DNA of 64,000 bases, taken from Vanilla planifolia (lineage: Eukaryota; Streptophyta; Magnoliopsida; Asparagales; Orchidaceae). Shown here piece after piece: positions 26,201-41,200 of this stretch; the stretch's first letter is position 1, and each line of letters starts with the position of its first letter. The translations under genes and the position numbers were made by a program. The stretch spans positions 29,378,670 to 29,442,669 of the forward strand of contig CM043872.1 in assembly GCA_023846275.1 (NCBI GenBank), read 5' to 3'. The notes under the pieces are model-generated. The model was given only the letters and a program-made list of their open reading frames with translations, ran no database searches and had not been told where the DNA came from.

Positions 26201-29200
26201 GCAGATTTACAATTTGAGCATAGTTTAGAATGAATGCAGATGCATACTTTACCAATATGTCATGCCAATATTCTTTCAATTTTTATTTGTACATTGGAAA
26301 CGGTGATCTACACAGGTCAATCCTTTCAGATATATTACAGGTCACAATGAGTTTATTTGTAAATAACATTGGGAAAAAGTTCAATTCTAAAGCATTGTGT
26401 AAAATATTGATTTTATGATTTTACATTTGAAAAAATGATAAATATCATCTTTTAGAAGTCGAATAAATTTAAGCATAATGGTTTTCATTTGATGAATGAT
26501 AAGCAGGCACAATTTAACTTTGAATTAAACAATTCTCTCCTTCAAACAATTATTGTGGTTGAACACATATAATATTGTTGAAGTTGAGTTTCCTTTCCAA
26601 AACTAGGGTATCATTTATTACATAAGATAATTAAATTCAAACAACGCATAAAATTGGCACAATTAAAAGGCTCTATTATCAAATCTACCACAATATAAGT
26701 TGCAACTAATTTTTAAAACCTTGATATCACCCACATTTGATATTTTGAATAAAGTACTAGTTAGGAAAACAACAATTTGAAAGTTTGTGAAATTACATAT
26801 GCAATTTTCATGTACTTTAGGTTCAACAGTGAATAGCAACAATAGTCAATAGTATTACTCTTCAACTAATGTCACATTTTTTAAACATGAACACCTAAGC
26901 TGTTAATACCTTTTCTTATGCACTATTAAGATATCACAACATCCATTGAGCTATTTGCCAACATAAATTTTTTTAACAACCATGCATTTTTTGACAACAA
27001 TACTAACCCGTGTAATATCTGGACCAAAAGAAATCATGACATGCATTAAATTGCCCATTACACTAGCATAATATACCAATACTATGCATTTAAAGTAGTC
27101 ATCTAACTACAATGAATCCTTTTTGAATAATTTAAAATGAGTAGCCAAGGTAGCAATAATTGGCTTAACATCGAGCATACCAACTTTCTTTAATACCTGC
27201 ACAAAATATCATTGAATCAATCATAACTTTTCATTAACTCTATCATTCATAATATCCATATGCATACCTTCATTGCTGCTCCAAAGTCTTTTATTTCAAA
27301 TTCACATTTCAACATGACCTTTTATTTTATCAATCTCAAATTTTCTTTTGCATGGGATCAACATATAAAAGCAAAAAATCCAAATATCATCTAAAGACCT
27401 TGATAGATAAACACAACTATCATACTTGCATCTCAAAAATTATTATAAAATGAATATAAAATTATCAAACCTTTTATACCACTATTAAGGAGACTGCTTT
27501 GAACTACACAACAACCTTTTAACTAATCACTTGTGGCCCTCTTTGCCTTGAAAACAAAGCCTTCTAGGTGCTACATAAAAATATTTTTCTGCAATTTTTA
27601 ATGCAAGAGAGCAATTTTAACATAAAGTTGCTGAAGCTTCAAATCAAACTTTGATATTAGAGACAGCAAAACACGAATGGAAGTATATTTAACAATAATA
27701 GAAAATACATTTTTTAATCTTTCAAAGAGAGTAGCCCTTTGCTACAAAATGTTCTTTGTACCTTGGATACTCTACATATAGAAACCTAAATTTATTTTGA
27801 AAACACACTTGAAGTTAATAATTGTTTTTCATTAAGGTCACTGCACTAATTAATAAGTTCAATTTTATTAAAAGATTCCATTTCTTCTTGTCTAAAATAC
27901 ACTTCTCAATATCTACACCAAATATTGCTTCTAAGAAATTATAAGGCTTGTCTTAAATACATGTACCCTCTAAAACTAAAAATGCATATGCCACAAAATC
28001 TCTGCACCTTTGTAATAGTCATACATGTGTCATTATGGTTGTTAGCAATAGTATAATCTTTTTTCTTGAATTGGTTGACCATCTTAGTCTTTAGTCTCCT
28101 TCTAATAATATTTTTTTTATAATCAAATCAGACTTACTAACATCAAACTTTTTTTTAATCAGCCATTAATCTTTGTTTTATAGTTTTATTGTAGCCATCA
28201 TCACTGAGCATTCACCAAAAGTTACATCCATACTAACAATAACTTTAAGCAACTTTGGATCCAGGAACCATAATCTATATCCTTATACATCCAATTCATA
28301 ACCGAAAAATGAAACTCTTTAGCTCATGACTCCAACTTACCTTTATTTGATTAGCATATACTAGACAACCAAATATTCTTACGACTGAATTATAAGCTAG
28401 ACATCCTGATAACATCTCCTCTAGATTCTTCATCCCAATAATTGTATATCCATGCATAAAACAATTTGTTGTAGAGCATACTTCAAAAGAGTTTGATTCA
28501 TCCTCTTAGACACACTACTTTGTTGTATTGTGTGAATAATTGTTTTATGTCTTAATACCTTTTTATAAAAAATCATTAAATTCTTTATTGCAAAATTCTA
28601 GAACATTAATTGTTCTACAACTTTTGATTTTCTAGCCAATTAGGTTTTTTGTAAGTGCATTTCACTATTTGAAATAAACAAATAACTAATCTATGCTTTT
28701 TAAGATATATGCCTAGACCTTTCTAGAATAATCATCAATAAAAATGAACATATATCATGTACCAACCTTCAAAAGTACTGGAAAAGGTCTCTATACATCT
28801 AAGTGAATATGGTCAAATATGCTTTTAGTATTGTGGACAACAGTGTTGGAGCTAAGTCTTTTTTACTTTTCACAAGCAATGCTCACAAATAATGATTTTA
28901 TCTTTGTGCAGCTAACAAAATCATGTTTACCAAGCAAAGTGGTCATCTCTCACTCATATACTAAAGTTTGGTAGTGACCTTTTTTGTTTAAGATTAAAAA
29001 AATGAAACAGCAACACTAATTATTGCTTAAAGCAACATATAGAGATCTTCATATTTATTTTTTATTATTAGAACAAAATATCCTTTACTCAAATTATGCA
29101 TTTTATCATCTATAGTAAAAGAAGACTCGAAATTATTTTGTGCTCCCAAAAAAAATAAGATCCTTCTTGAATTTTGGAATATATTTGAATTCAATTAATA

Positions 29201-32200
29201 TTCTTATAATAATATCATATATATATGCCTAAACAAATTATTTTGCACAATACATTGTCCCCATTTAATATATTGTCATCATCATATAGATCATAAGATA
29301 AGAACCAATTTTATTAGGATGCGAGTTAAGAACAAATAGACTTAGAAATTTAATCATCATTATTCCTAAATTCTTACCTTCAACGAAAAAACATTGATTA
29401 AGGTTTGTACATGCACTCTCTTTCAAACTATTATGGCTTCTAATGATTAATTCTTTTTGTGTTGTTATTAACATATTGTTATTTCTCTTTAACAATCTTT
29501 GTTAATGTGCCCTTTCTTCTTACAATAACAACTCAAATTTTATGCTTTTCTTTGAATTTGTCTATATCATGGTTTTAGCTACATGCTCTTTCTATAGACC
29601 TCCCTTAACCAATAATCTCTCTGCATTTTTCTCATTTTTGCTATCCTTAAGTCTAACTAAAAAGTCCTTTGAAAGAAGTCATCTTTTAACATTTTTCAAA
29701 GTAATATTTTTTGACAATATAATATAGTATCACAAAAATTCTTATATGACTAATACAGAGCTTAGTAATAATTATCCTAATTCTCATCTTCTATCTTCAC
29801 TTCAATGCTTTTCAAATGTCTACCTATTGATTTAAAATTGTTCAAATAAGATTTGAAAACCATAACTATTTTATGTAAAGTAAAATACAGCATTTGTTTT
29901 TTATAAAACTTGTTGGAAAGGCTTTTCAACATATATGTAGACCCCAACTTCAGCCAACGACCATGGTCTCGACCAGCAATTACATCAACACTTCATCTCA
30001 TAAAAAAGTAAGATTATTGCAAGAGCATTTTCATCAATCTTTGCTTTTTCCTGTTCTATCATAGTCCCAAACATTTTTTATTGGGCTAATAGTATTTTTG
30101 TAAGATCTTGTTAAATTATACTATTTTTTACCTTGGCTTTTGTTGATAATAAAAATAGATTCAGAGAATTTAAACGAAAACTTACTTAGGAAACTCGTAT
30201 AGATGAAATTTCTCAATTGATTTGGAAGAAGATTAGAGCACACCTTTAGGACAAGTTGGCATGATGTGGCGAAATTCAGACTAAGAAGCTTTGATTTGCA
30301 AGTATGTGACACTATTAAAGGATGCCTAGTTGATATTGAATACAATATGATTGATTTTGAGATAGCACGGTAGAATGCAACAGCGACTCAGCTTAGATCA
30401 GCAAAAACTCAGTGAGGATCGACGACAGTTCGAAGTGATCAACTGCGACTAGGTCGGAATTGACGGCGGCTGTTGGGATCGGTGGGATTCGTTTGGGATC
30501 AGCAGTGACTCGGTCAGATCGGCGGCAACTTTCTATATTTATCAATAAGCATAAAAAAAATTTGTACATTTTTATCAAAAAGTTATTTATTGTTGTGCTT
30601 TTCTTTTTCCTTTGGTTGAGTAGTTCGACATTTGAGAAAACTCGAGTTCGGTTTAATCTTGTAAAAAACCGAGTTGAGATTAAGCTCATAAAAGCCTAGG
30701 TTAGAGCTCAATCTGCAAAAGCTAATAGGTTAAAGATAACCATAAGAAAAAATTTCAAATAGGTTAAATGTGAACTTTAAAGAAAAATCACAAATTATAA
30801 CTCTTTTACTGGTGGAATTTTTTTCCGACATCGATTGCGAGTGGACGTAGATTCTAGTTTGAACCAAATTACTTAAAAATTTGGTGTACCATTTTAATTT
30901 TTATTTTCATTTTTCTTAATCATAAAAATTATAAATTAACATATTTATTAATCAAAGTTTTCTACAAAGATAAAATTTTTTATAAGTAATTTTTAAAAAA
31001 TAAATAAAAACCTAAATTTAACAAAAATATTTTAAAATCCATAATTCATCTCCCTTTTGTGGGATTTGCAAACTCGTTTTTACTTCAAAGTTGTCCAATT
31101 TTTACTTTGTTAAGTCCAAGACTTCATATATGCTTATTTGGATCTTACTTATTTGTCAATACAATTCTTCAATAATGTTCCCCTTCTCTATAAGCTGACT
31201 TATTAAGGAATCTCTTAAAATTGATGCAAGTGTTTCCTTGGCACAGTCAAGTGTTGCAAAGATATGTGTGAACATCATTTGAGCCTCCTCATAAGGTTTT
31301 ATCATGTTTATAACAAATTCATGATTATTAATCGTAATATAGAGGCTAAAAAATTCAAAAACTTCAATACAGAACTTTCCCTTAGAAGTATTGCAACAAA
31401 ATTCTCTTTGCCAGAGCCCAGCTATGACGCAATTGTCTCTAATGATGCTTTGGCCATGTTAGATTTATTTGATGATTACCTTACTCCAATAAGAATGGTC
31501 AAAGATCTCCCAATTCATCAATACAAGCACAAAAGAAAAAAGGAAAACATTGCAAGATTATTTGCTAATCTTTATTGCCCTTAATTAATGTTTCGAAAAA
31601 TTGCCTGTTTAAGTTGTTATAACTTTAACGTATTTGTGCATCATATATTGAATTTATTGTACTCTATTAAATGCAAAATAAAATTAAGTTTTTAGTTTAA
31701 AATAAAAAAAGTTGACAAAATTAGATGCTATACTTATTATGTGATGAATTATGAGTACAATTTGAATTTGAATTCAACAATTCTAAAAGACAACTAAACA
31801 AGATGAAATTGTAAAGTGAAACTAAATGGTCAAGTTTACTTCTTTTTCTAATGCTTATATTAAGGATTAAAAAAACAGTTCAAACATTACATTCACTGTT
31901 ACATAATAGTGTTTACCAAGTATATTTCCATGAAGTGAGCCATATCGTATGAAGTGCAAACCGCCGGCATTGGTGGAAACATTACCACCAATCTGACAAC
32001 TTCCTTTTGCCCCCAGATCAATTGGCATCATAAAACTGCATCACTTCATATTTGTAAGTTCCAAACACAAGTTAAATTCAAGGCAATTATTATTTTCAAA
32101 GAATAATGTGTAGAGTCTCCCAATAAAATAGGTGATGCAAGGTTTTAAAAGCATGTAACAAAACCAAAAAATGATTAAAAATTACCATAGTTTCCATTAC

Positions 32201-35200
32201 CCATTAAAATCTAATTTCATAGACAATAACACATTTGGTTCTATAGCACCATTTGATTTTAAAAGCCTTGAACCAGAAACCTGCACTTCATCTATTAATT
32301 TCTTCAACACTGATTGCTAGCATTAGGTCTGATTATTTGATGGCAAGAAAAGCATCAGTCTCTAAATGCCTCAAGTTCATAAACAGACGATGCTCAATTG
32401 TTGTTAGATTTTCACAGTATAGCACCAAGGAATTCGATTCAACAGCTAAAATTTTTCATCAATTGACAAACAAAGAGGACTAACAAATATGTAAACTACA
32501 ATCTGTTCTGCATATATCAGCATACACAATATGCTATAGCATATTGACCCAACAAAATTAACAAGATATTTGTAACTATAATGTCGAGAACTTGTACCAA
32601 ACTATGACCAAATTTCTAATCTCAAGCTTAGGAATCAAACCAGAACATCAAATTAACAGTAACATGATATAAATAATAAGAGGAAATATACACATTACCC
32701 TTCATTTGCCAAAAATGTATTCAAGTTTTCCAGTATGCATCCGGCTTCACATATAAGAATACCATTAACCTTAAAAAGGCATCACCAAGAGAGGTTTAGC
32801 AGACCTTTTGTTTGTAACAGATAAATGCAATATTAGAAGCATCAAAATGAATGGTAGAGAAGTCCTTCTTGACCTTATGTGTGTTAAAGGTAAATACCTG
32901 AAGATGGAGGACAGCACATGGTTTTTTTTTTGGCTCAAAACAAAAAGTGTTCAAGTAGGTTTTAAAACAAAATAGCAGGTGGAAAGCTCCATCAAATAGC
33001 CTTATGCAGCACTTAAAAGTAACAATTAAGGGGAAAAGGATGAAAAAATTTGTAATGATGGTTTGCGATGTCATTGTGACAACAATGGTGAAAATGACAA
33101 CTACGATAATGCAGCGCCATAAAAAACAATTTATCTTTGCAATTTCATCGTATTATTCACCATAGATTTAATCATAATTTAGTATTTCATAAATCAATTC
33201 ATAGAAACACATATTTCTATTCAAGTTCCTTATATTGCACATTTATTCTCAATCTTGGCATAGAAAGACAAATATATATATATATATATACATCGACTGT
33301 GCGCATGGTTCTAGTTATATTTGTGTAACTTGTTCACTCATGTCTCTTTCTTTGTTTATGGCCATAGTTGTTTAACATTTGTAACTTGTTATATATATAT
33401 AGTCAGTGATTGAAGCATTGATGCTTTAACCATAAACAAAAAAAAATGAGATCAAGTCACAAATGTTAAACAACTATGGCCATAAACAAAGAAAGAGACA
33501 TGAGTGAACAAGTTACACAAATATAACTAGAACCATGCGCACAGTCGATGTCCAATGAGCAACCTAAGGATTTCTCAATTCTAAGAACCATCATAGCCTA
33601 CCAATCAGGCCAAGATTAGACTAAAGGGGAAAAAAGGTAACCACAAAATTCAAGAAAACTTATTGTGCAAAGCTAAAGAATTATTATATTTCATGTGCTT
33701 AAACCATTTATAACCTTTAAATAATTGTGATCAAATGAATGAACAATAAATTTATTTTAAAAGAAGACACTGTAGTTTAACACCACCTCAAAGAATATGC
33801 AATAGAGTTCAATAATAAATGGTTTAAGAGACAACTATCTCAAGAATTACAACACCTTATATTAAAAGTATAGATAGCATTTGGGTATTGTACTTTTATC
33901 AAAAACTAGCTTTTTTATTTTTTGGTCAAATGCCATATTTATTGCACAAAATCTTGATCCAACAATTATAAATTAAGAACTTTTCATTCCTTTCTAACGT
34001 GAAATTATTAATTCTATATCTCTCACTTAAAAACCTTTCAAGAGCAGGTCATCATCCGATGAATCTTATTCTAAGTAATCTCTTAATGGTTACTACTCAT
34101 CCTCATAAAGCCTAAGTACTCTTGTTTGAAAGTAATCATCAAAACATTGCTAAAAATAAGATTCACCAAATGAGAAGCGGTTTCTAGAAGACTTTTGAAA
34201 TGAGAGATATAAATGAATAGGCTCAAATCTAAAAAAGAAGGAAAGTTTCTTATTTAAATATTTTTGATCAATTGAAACACCTTATGAGGATGAAAGATAA
34301 GGTTAATTTGAGTCATAAATTAGATAATGCCCTCATAATATCAAATGGGTTGGAAAGATGGTGTGACAACAGTCTCAGTGATATAATTCAAGGTCAAAAC
34401 AAGCAAAAGTTTACGAGAATATCATATCTCTGTAACTAAGAGTGTAAGAACCACTTCTCATGACTAACAAGAATAGGATGTGCTAGGACAAAATGCTTCT
34501 CATGTCGAGCATTCAGATGGAGAGACAAAGCTGAATAGTCTCATACTTGAAAAAACAGGAAACTTTCTAGTCCATAAATGTTGGATCACAAACTTTAATA
34601 GTTCAGCCTTTTAAGAATAAAAGATAAACAATAAATCAAGATTATAAACCAAGAGTGATAAAGGCAATGATCATGTTCCAAAATTAGCAAAGTTATTAAC
34701 AACTTCGACATATTTAAGAAGTAACAAGGCTAGCAATTTGGTTTCTAACATGAAAAATATCATACCAAAGTGGAGGATACAATCATTAATGGCATAATCA
34801 AGCATATAAAATGAATGTCCCATAAACACATACCTTATCAAAGGAAACTATCTTGTTCATTGAGGACAGATTGATGATTACCTGCAAAGACAATTTCATA
34901 AAATGACCAAGTCTATAGATGTGAGATAACAATAGAAGCCAAATTACTTTTTAATTCATTTAAATTAAGACAAAACTTCCCCAAAGAAATGGAAAAAGTA
35001 CAAAAATACCATGAATAGAAAACTGATACTAAGTTGTAAAAAACAGCAGCTAAATATCACCTGTAAAAATATAGCAACAGAAACAGAGCCAGTCAGTCCA
35101 ATTAAATTTCTAAACAAAAAGATTATATTGCTATTCTTTTGTCATGCCCAAATATTTCAAAAAATTATGGTGGCTGCTTTTAGGTATAAAGCCTAAATCA

Positions 35201-38200
35201 ACTCTCCATAAGCTTACCCTCAACATACACAATTTTCAAATGCATTTGTTTCCCCTATTAGTTTGAGTATAACAACTCATATATCTTTAACATCGTTATC
35301 TCTACATACCAAATTTATTTGTATGTTTAGATTTAATAGACAAACATTTCGCAGCAACCAAATGACTGGTTTGTGTCAATCCCATCATTTTTCAAATCAT
35401 GAAATTAAAAAGTATTTAACCAAATTAAGCCAAAGTCGACTCTCCAATACCTAACCCTCATTACATACAAACATTCTTTCAAATGCATCCATTTCTCCTA
35501 TCATTGTAAATATAACCACTCATTTATCTTAACATCCTCATCTCTACAACACTAATTTTATTTGTATGTATGAACTTCATAGACAAACATTCCATAGCAT
35601 ATAATATCATTAGTCTTATAAAACTTCAAAAAATCTTAATAAAATATTTCAATCACACAAACAATCTCAAACTCATTCAAATTAGCTTCAATCCTATTAT
35701 TAACATCTTCATCAATTTTATCATAATTTTGGAATATAGAACCAACAAAATAAAAATATGTAATCCTACTTCAATTTATTTGTATTCTATATACTCAATT
35801 TAGATAAAATACCTTTAGACTCCCAAGTTATTCTTTGTAGGTACAATTTGGCTTCAACACCTTCTCTAATTGTTCTAAGAAATATAATATTATCAAAAAA
35901 AACCACACACATAAGACTTCATCTTCAATTTGACTAGTAAAAACTTTCATAATCACCACAATATACAAAGACTTAAAGCAAATTCTAGATGTAGCTCAAA
36001 TGTAATGGGAAATTCAAGCAATCCACCTTACATGTATACACATATCGTTGCTCTATTATGCATGCTCTTGATGGCTTCAACATAAGCAATGTTAGCTATT
36101 TTAATTACCAAGATCTTCAAAAGCTATTAATACTCTATCATAAGCCCTCTTTTAATTAAGAAAAATGCAATGAAACTCCTCCATTCTTGTCCTAAACTCC
36201 TCCATTAAACATCTCAACAAGTGTATAATATCAACGGCTAATCAACCTAGCAAAACCAATTTGATTCTAGGATATATTTACCTTGAAGAAGGTATTAGTA
36301 ACAATAAGATCATATGACAAAGTAAACTCTAGAATTGCTTTACCTTTATTATCCCCAGCCTCAAAAACTACACAATAGCTTTTAAATTCTTTTGCTTCTA
36401 TTCCTAAATGCTTATTTAAGTCTCTTCCACAAAGAACATCATATAAAGCCTCCAAATCATTTCAATTTTTTTCCTCAATACTAGCATTTAATCCAATTAA
36501 AGGGGCATAAGCACTAACAATATTAATAACTTGTATTGCTATAATAGTTTTTGAAAATATGATTCCATCCCTCATCATCTCCCAAAAATTTATCCAAAAT
36601 TATACCTACATCAATTATGTTATAATGCTTATTTGGATACCAAAGGTTAGCTCCTAAATTATTAATTTCATTGGCTTTCTCATTTACACATCTTCTTAAA
36701 AACACAACCATCATCTTCTTATGAATCATGATATTCATCAATTCAATCAGTTGAAGTACCGATATCCCAAAATCATGATTTAACTCTAATGTCCTAGATT
36801 AGTTATGTAGTTGCATCAATTCAAAATGATGCAAGGAACCCTTCCTCATTTAAAACTACAGTCGAACACCAATCTTGTTGCCCTTGCTTACTTCTCATTA
36901 TCTTAACACAATACAATGTCACTTCTAGGGTGCACCTTAGCTTTAAAGCAATATTGTAAAAACTCATGTCATGTTAATTTAGCAAGTTTTATACTACGAT
37001 TAATTACCTAACACAACCCTCTACTATATCTTAATCAGGTTTGGAATTGATTATCGCAGTGTTTTTCAAAGTATGACTTAATAACTTAATTCTTAATAAT
37101 GAACACAATTCCATGTACCCTTTTTGTTCTTGGAAATCGCACTTTTTTCCTTGTCTATTATATTTTGGCTTCAAAATATAATTTGATAAATGGATGACAA
37201 AAAGATTCATTTTTTTCCTTAAAATTCAGCATATATATATATATATGAATGAAATAATGAAAACCTTGTGCTAGTTACATTCCATATTCTTCAAATCTTC
37301 CTGACCTCTACGTTATAGTTTCAACAAAAAAATATTTTTTTTGTAAACTAAACTAATCAAGCACATAGAATAGTTCTGCTGAGATCGAAATACAAAAATA
37401 TATCAGCAGCTATAGGCACAAAGATAGATTTCCAAATAAATAAATAAAATTATTTTTCAGCCTCTACAAAGAAAAACAAGTACAATATCAATTGGGTTGG
37501 TTTTGAAAATGATCACTTGGGAATGGAAATTGTCAAACCTAAAAAAACCCAAAAGATTGGCAAGAAAATTCAAGGACTGGACTTGAATTGGAAGAGATTG
37601 AAAGAATAGTTCCTATTATCCAAAAAAATGAATTCTGCTAGGACCATTAACAATGTTACTTCTGCAAACTTGTTTCCATCAAGGATAAGAATTTCCTACT
37701 ATATCATGATCAAAGAACTTATCGCCTTGCCAAATCCTTTGTGAGGAAGGTGTTTAGTTTGAGTGGCTATCAAGGCATTTTGACAAGTGATACCCTCACT
37801 CAGACATTGAGCAGATCCTGATGGATGCTCCATATCTGTCAAAGACCACAAACAGTCACCACCATTTTCATGGCTGAAAAAGTTTAGAAAGATTTCCTAA
37901 GTTAGTGTTCAAGTTAATGCATTCAGAAGAATTAATCTTTCATTAGACAAATTAGTGAAGAGTTTGAGATGAAATATGGCATCTGCTTCAAGCTTGAATG
38001 GAGTTTTGCATCGCATGCTCCATGGTTCACATGTTACAGAAAAAAGAAATTCTGAAAAAACAAGATGAATTCACCTGCATATAGTTTCTTATAAAATTTC
38101 TCTCTATTGTAGACATGGACAGCCAATACTTGCTATCATTAAAAGAAGTGCAGAATAAAAAGGAGCTTTTAGCTTGCTGATTGCATTGTCTTCTGCCGGA

Positions 38201-41200
38201 ATCTAAATTACTGCAGATGAAGTAAATAGACATCAGTCTGCATACAACTAAAACCCAATTCACTGGCTTAACTAATTTTCTGACTTCCTGAATGTTTTTT
38301 CTATTGAAAAACCTTAATCCTAATAGTTTTGCAGCATGCTTTACAGATTTGAACCTTCAGTATGTTTCTTCTGTATTTCAATGAGTTTCCTCTTTCCTAT
38401 TAACAAGAATAATGGATAGGTCTATCCATAATGATCAAGTTTACAGTTTATGCATGCATTTAGCTATATGACATACATGTGGTGCACATTAAGGGAAAAT
38501 AACAGAAAAACAGTTGGAAGAATTTCGTTTCTTGTATGCCAAAAGGAAGGACATGCCATAACTTGTTGAAGCATCACACCAAAATAGTTAAGCTTCAAGC
38601 AAAATACTGATCTAGGAAAAGAAACCAAATAAGGGATAGCGCAATAATCACCTCATCATAAACAGGCACGCTCCCACCAACAAGACCAGTATTACCACCT
38701 TGTGGAACGACTGCCAAGCTTCTAGAGTTGCAATATCTAAGAATTTTGGACAACTGAAAAAAAAGCATGGATTACGTCAACGATTAGGTGCATATGGCTT
38801 TTATACTTTTCAGTTCAAATTAAATTAAAGAACGGCAAAACCACCAAAATAGCATTAAAAATTAGAACATGGGAACTTAAGAACACTTATTCGTTATGTA
38901 AACCTTCATATGTTAAAGCATGCTGCATAAGTAATAAAGTTTTGATACCATATGAGGTGAATATAGCATTGGATCAAGTACTATAAAAATAATGACAAGG
39001 TTCCCTACTTGATGATCAGCAATAGGAATATTAGAGATTTACGAAAAAAACTTATTTAATATCTATAATTTGGTGAATCATTAAAACAAAAAAGAATAAA
39101 AATATCTTTAATGTGAAAGATATTATATCAATAATTTCTTTGTTTTAAAGCCAATTATCATTGTTTGCTAATATATGAACCATTTTTATCATGATAATAG
39201 AATTCACCACGTAGTATATTTTCACTAGCTCTCTGAAAATCTCTAAGCCATAATCATTTTTATCTTTCTAAATTCGTATTTAACGGTATCAAAGTCACCG
39301 AACAAGTGATCCATGCCTCCCAAAGTCCTTAAGACTCCAAGGACAGCAGTTGTCCTAGGATAGATGGCAGAGTCCGCTGCAATCAGCAAATCGACACCCA
39401 TGCAAGTAACATTCCTTTGACTTCCATACTGATTGACAACCATTCTTTCCAAATCAATTAAAATAAATTGAACAGATCAATTTTGTGAGTGATTACAATC
39501 CATTATGTTAGTCATTCATACCTGAGGGGGACAACATCGCAACCCCAAGGGGCAGCAATGAATTTCGGGGCATGGTAAGCAGAAACTCCATGACCATGAC
39601 ATAGCTCATTAATTCAATGGCACCAGACAATGGATGGCAAATCTCATTAATTTGATGGAACCTATTATTGATAGATGTACATCTTCTACAAGGTAAGAAA
39701 ATAAATCTGGGAAGCTATGTACGAAATGTGCTCTGATATTGAAAACACATCCCAGATTTTCAAGATCAATCGAAGATACTATGCTGGCAATGGAGTGGTA
39801 ACATCACAAAATACTATAATTCCTTAAAGGACTTGTGAGGAGCGGGATTTCTTCTATAAAATGTGTTAAGAGTTGTCCAACAGAAACAAAAAAAAAATAT
39901 AAAAGATTAATTCAGAAAGAGTGCATATAAAAGATTATTTGAGAAAGACGTGTATTTGATTTCATGCAATGTCTCAATATCGATTTGAATGAAGTTTGCA
40001 GGAGATTATGTGGGATGAAGCCCCTTTCTACACTTCAGGAATCGTTTGCATAAATTTCAAAAAAACAAGAAACTAGAAAACGTGTCATTTTGTACAAACC
40101 AAATCCTAAATCAGGTCATATACTGAAAGTTAGAATTCAGCCTGATGGCAAAAAAACATGATTGTGGTCATGGTTCACAACTTATACAAAAATTGTGCGA
40201 CTATTATCATAAACTAAATCGCACCAAAAGAAAAACACTGGACTCTACATGGAAAAAAAACTAATCAAAAGCCTAGAAAGCACCAAGGGAAAAATTTACA
40301 ACTCAACTAGCAAACTTCGATCCAATCAAGCCACGAGGGCTCAACCAAATCACCAAACAAGTGAAGACACTTTGAAAACTGCTGATTTAGTCAAATTCCT
40401 CCAAATATAAGTCTCAAGGATGCCCAAAACCCACAACAGCAGTAGCCAAAAAGGTTATATGAGCTACTCTATTTTTCCAGAAGATATGAGCTAGAAATAC
40501 TAGATGATTGACATAGACATATGAAGCATATCATGAGGTTGTATGGGATCTTTGGCACATATGAAAACAGTAACAAGCTATCAATATCGAGGTGTAGATA
40601 GAAAGAGATACCCTATAGCTGGTAAGGGAACGAATTTTGTTTTAAATTTATCATTAAAGGTTATTCTTCATGTGCCAAACATAACTTATATATCTAATAG
40701 TAAGTTGACAGATGATATCATTTTTGCTATTTTATTGTGACCTTCAAGGCCAATCTTTAGAGGATGATTGATAATGCCAAGAAAAAGAATGGCCTCAACT
40801 AAGTGTCGATAACTAGCGCTTCCTCTAAATTTCAATCACTAAGTACTTTGTCTTTGGCTGTTTTAACTAGTTCAAATTTCATGTTATGACATAGGTAGCT
40901 AAGACATCCCAGTTTCTTGTGTCTAAAAGCATTGTTTCCAAATTTGGTTATCAACAAAATTGTCTCCCTACATTGTGAGCAATGTGTTATTGCAAAACAA
41001 TCCCAAAATTGTTATTATTCTCATTCATACAAATACTCAAAACCATCAACTTCTTCATTGTGACTTTTTCGGTTCAACAAGAGTTATAAACTTCACTGGA
41101 ACCCAATGGTGCTTAGACTCATAGATATTACAAAAGGGTTTGTTGAGTCTATCTAATGAAGAAAAACCTAAAGCCAACTCATTTAAATAATTCCACAAAT

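Noticed and set aside
33291-33550. Calling the inverted repeat a microRNA gene
   Set aside because: Shape alone is not enough. Arms are too long and too perfect for an established MIRNA, and no small RNA data are available.
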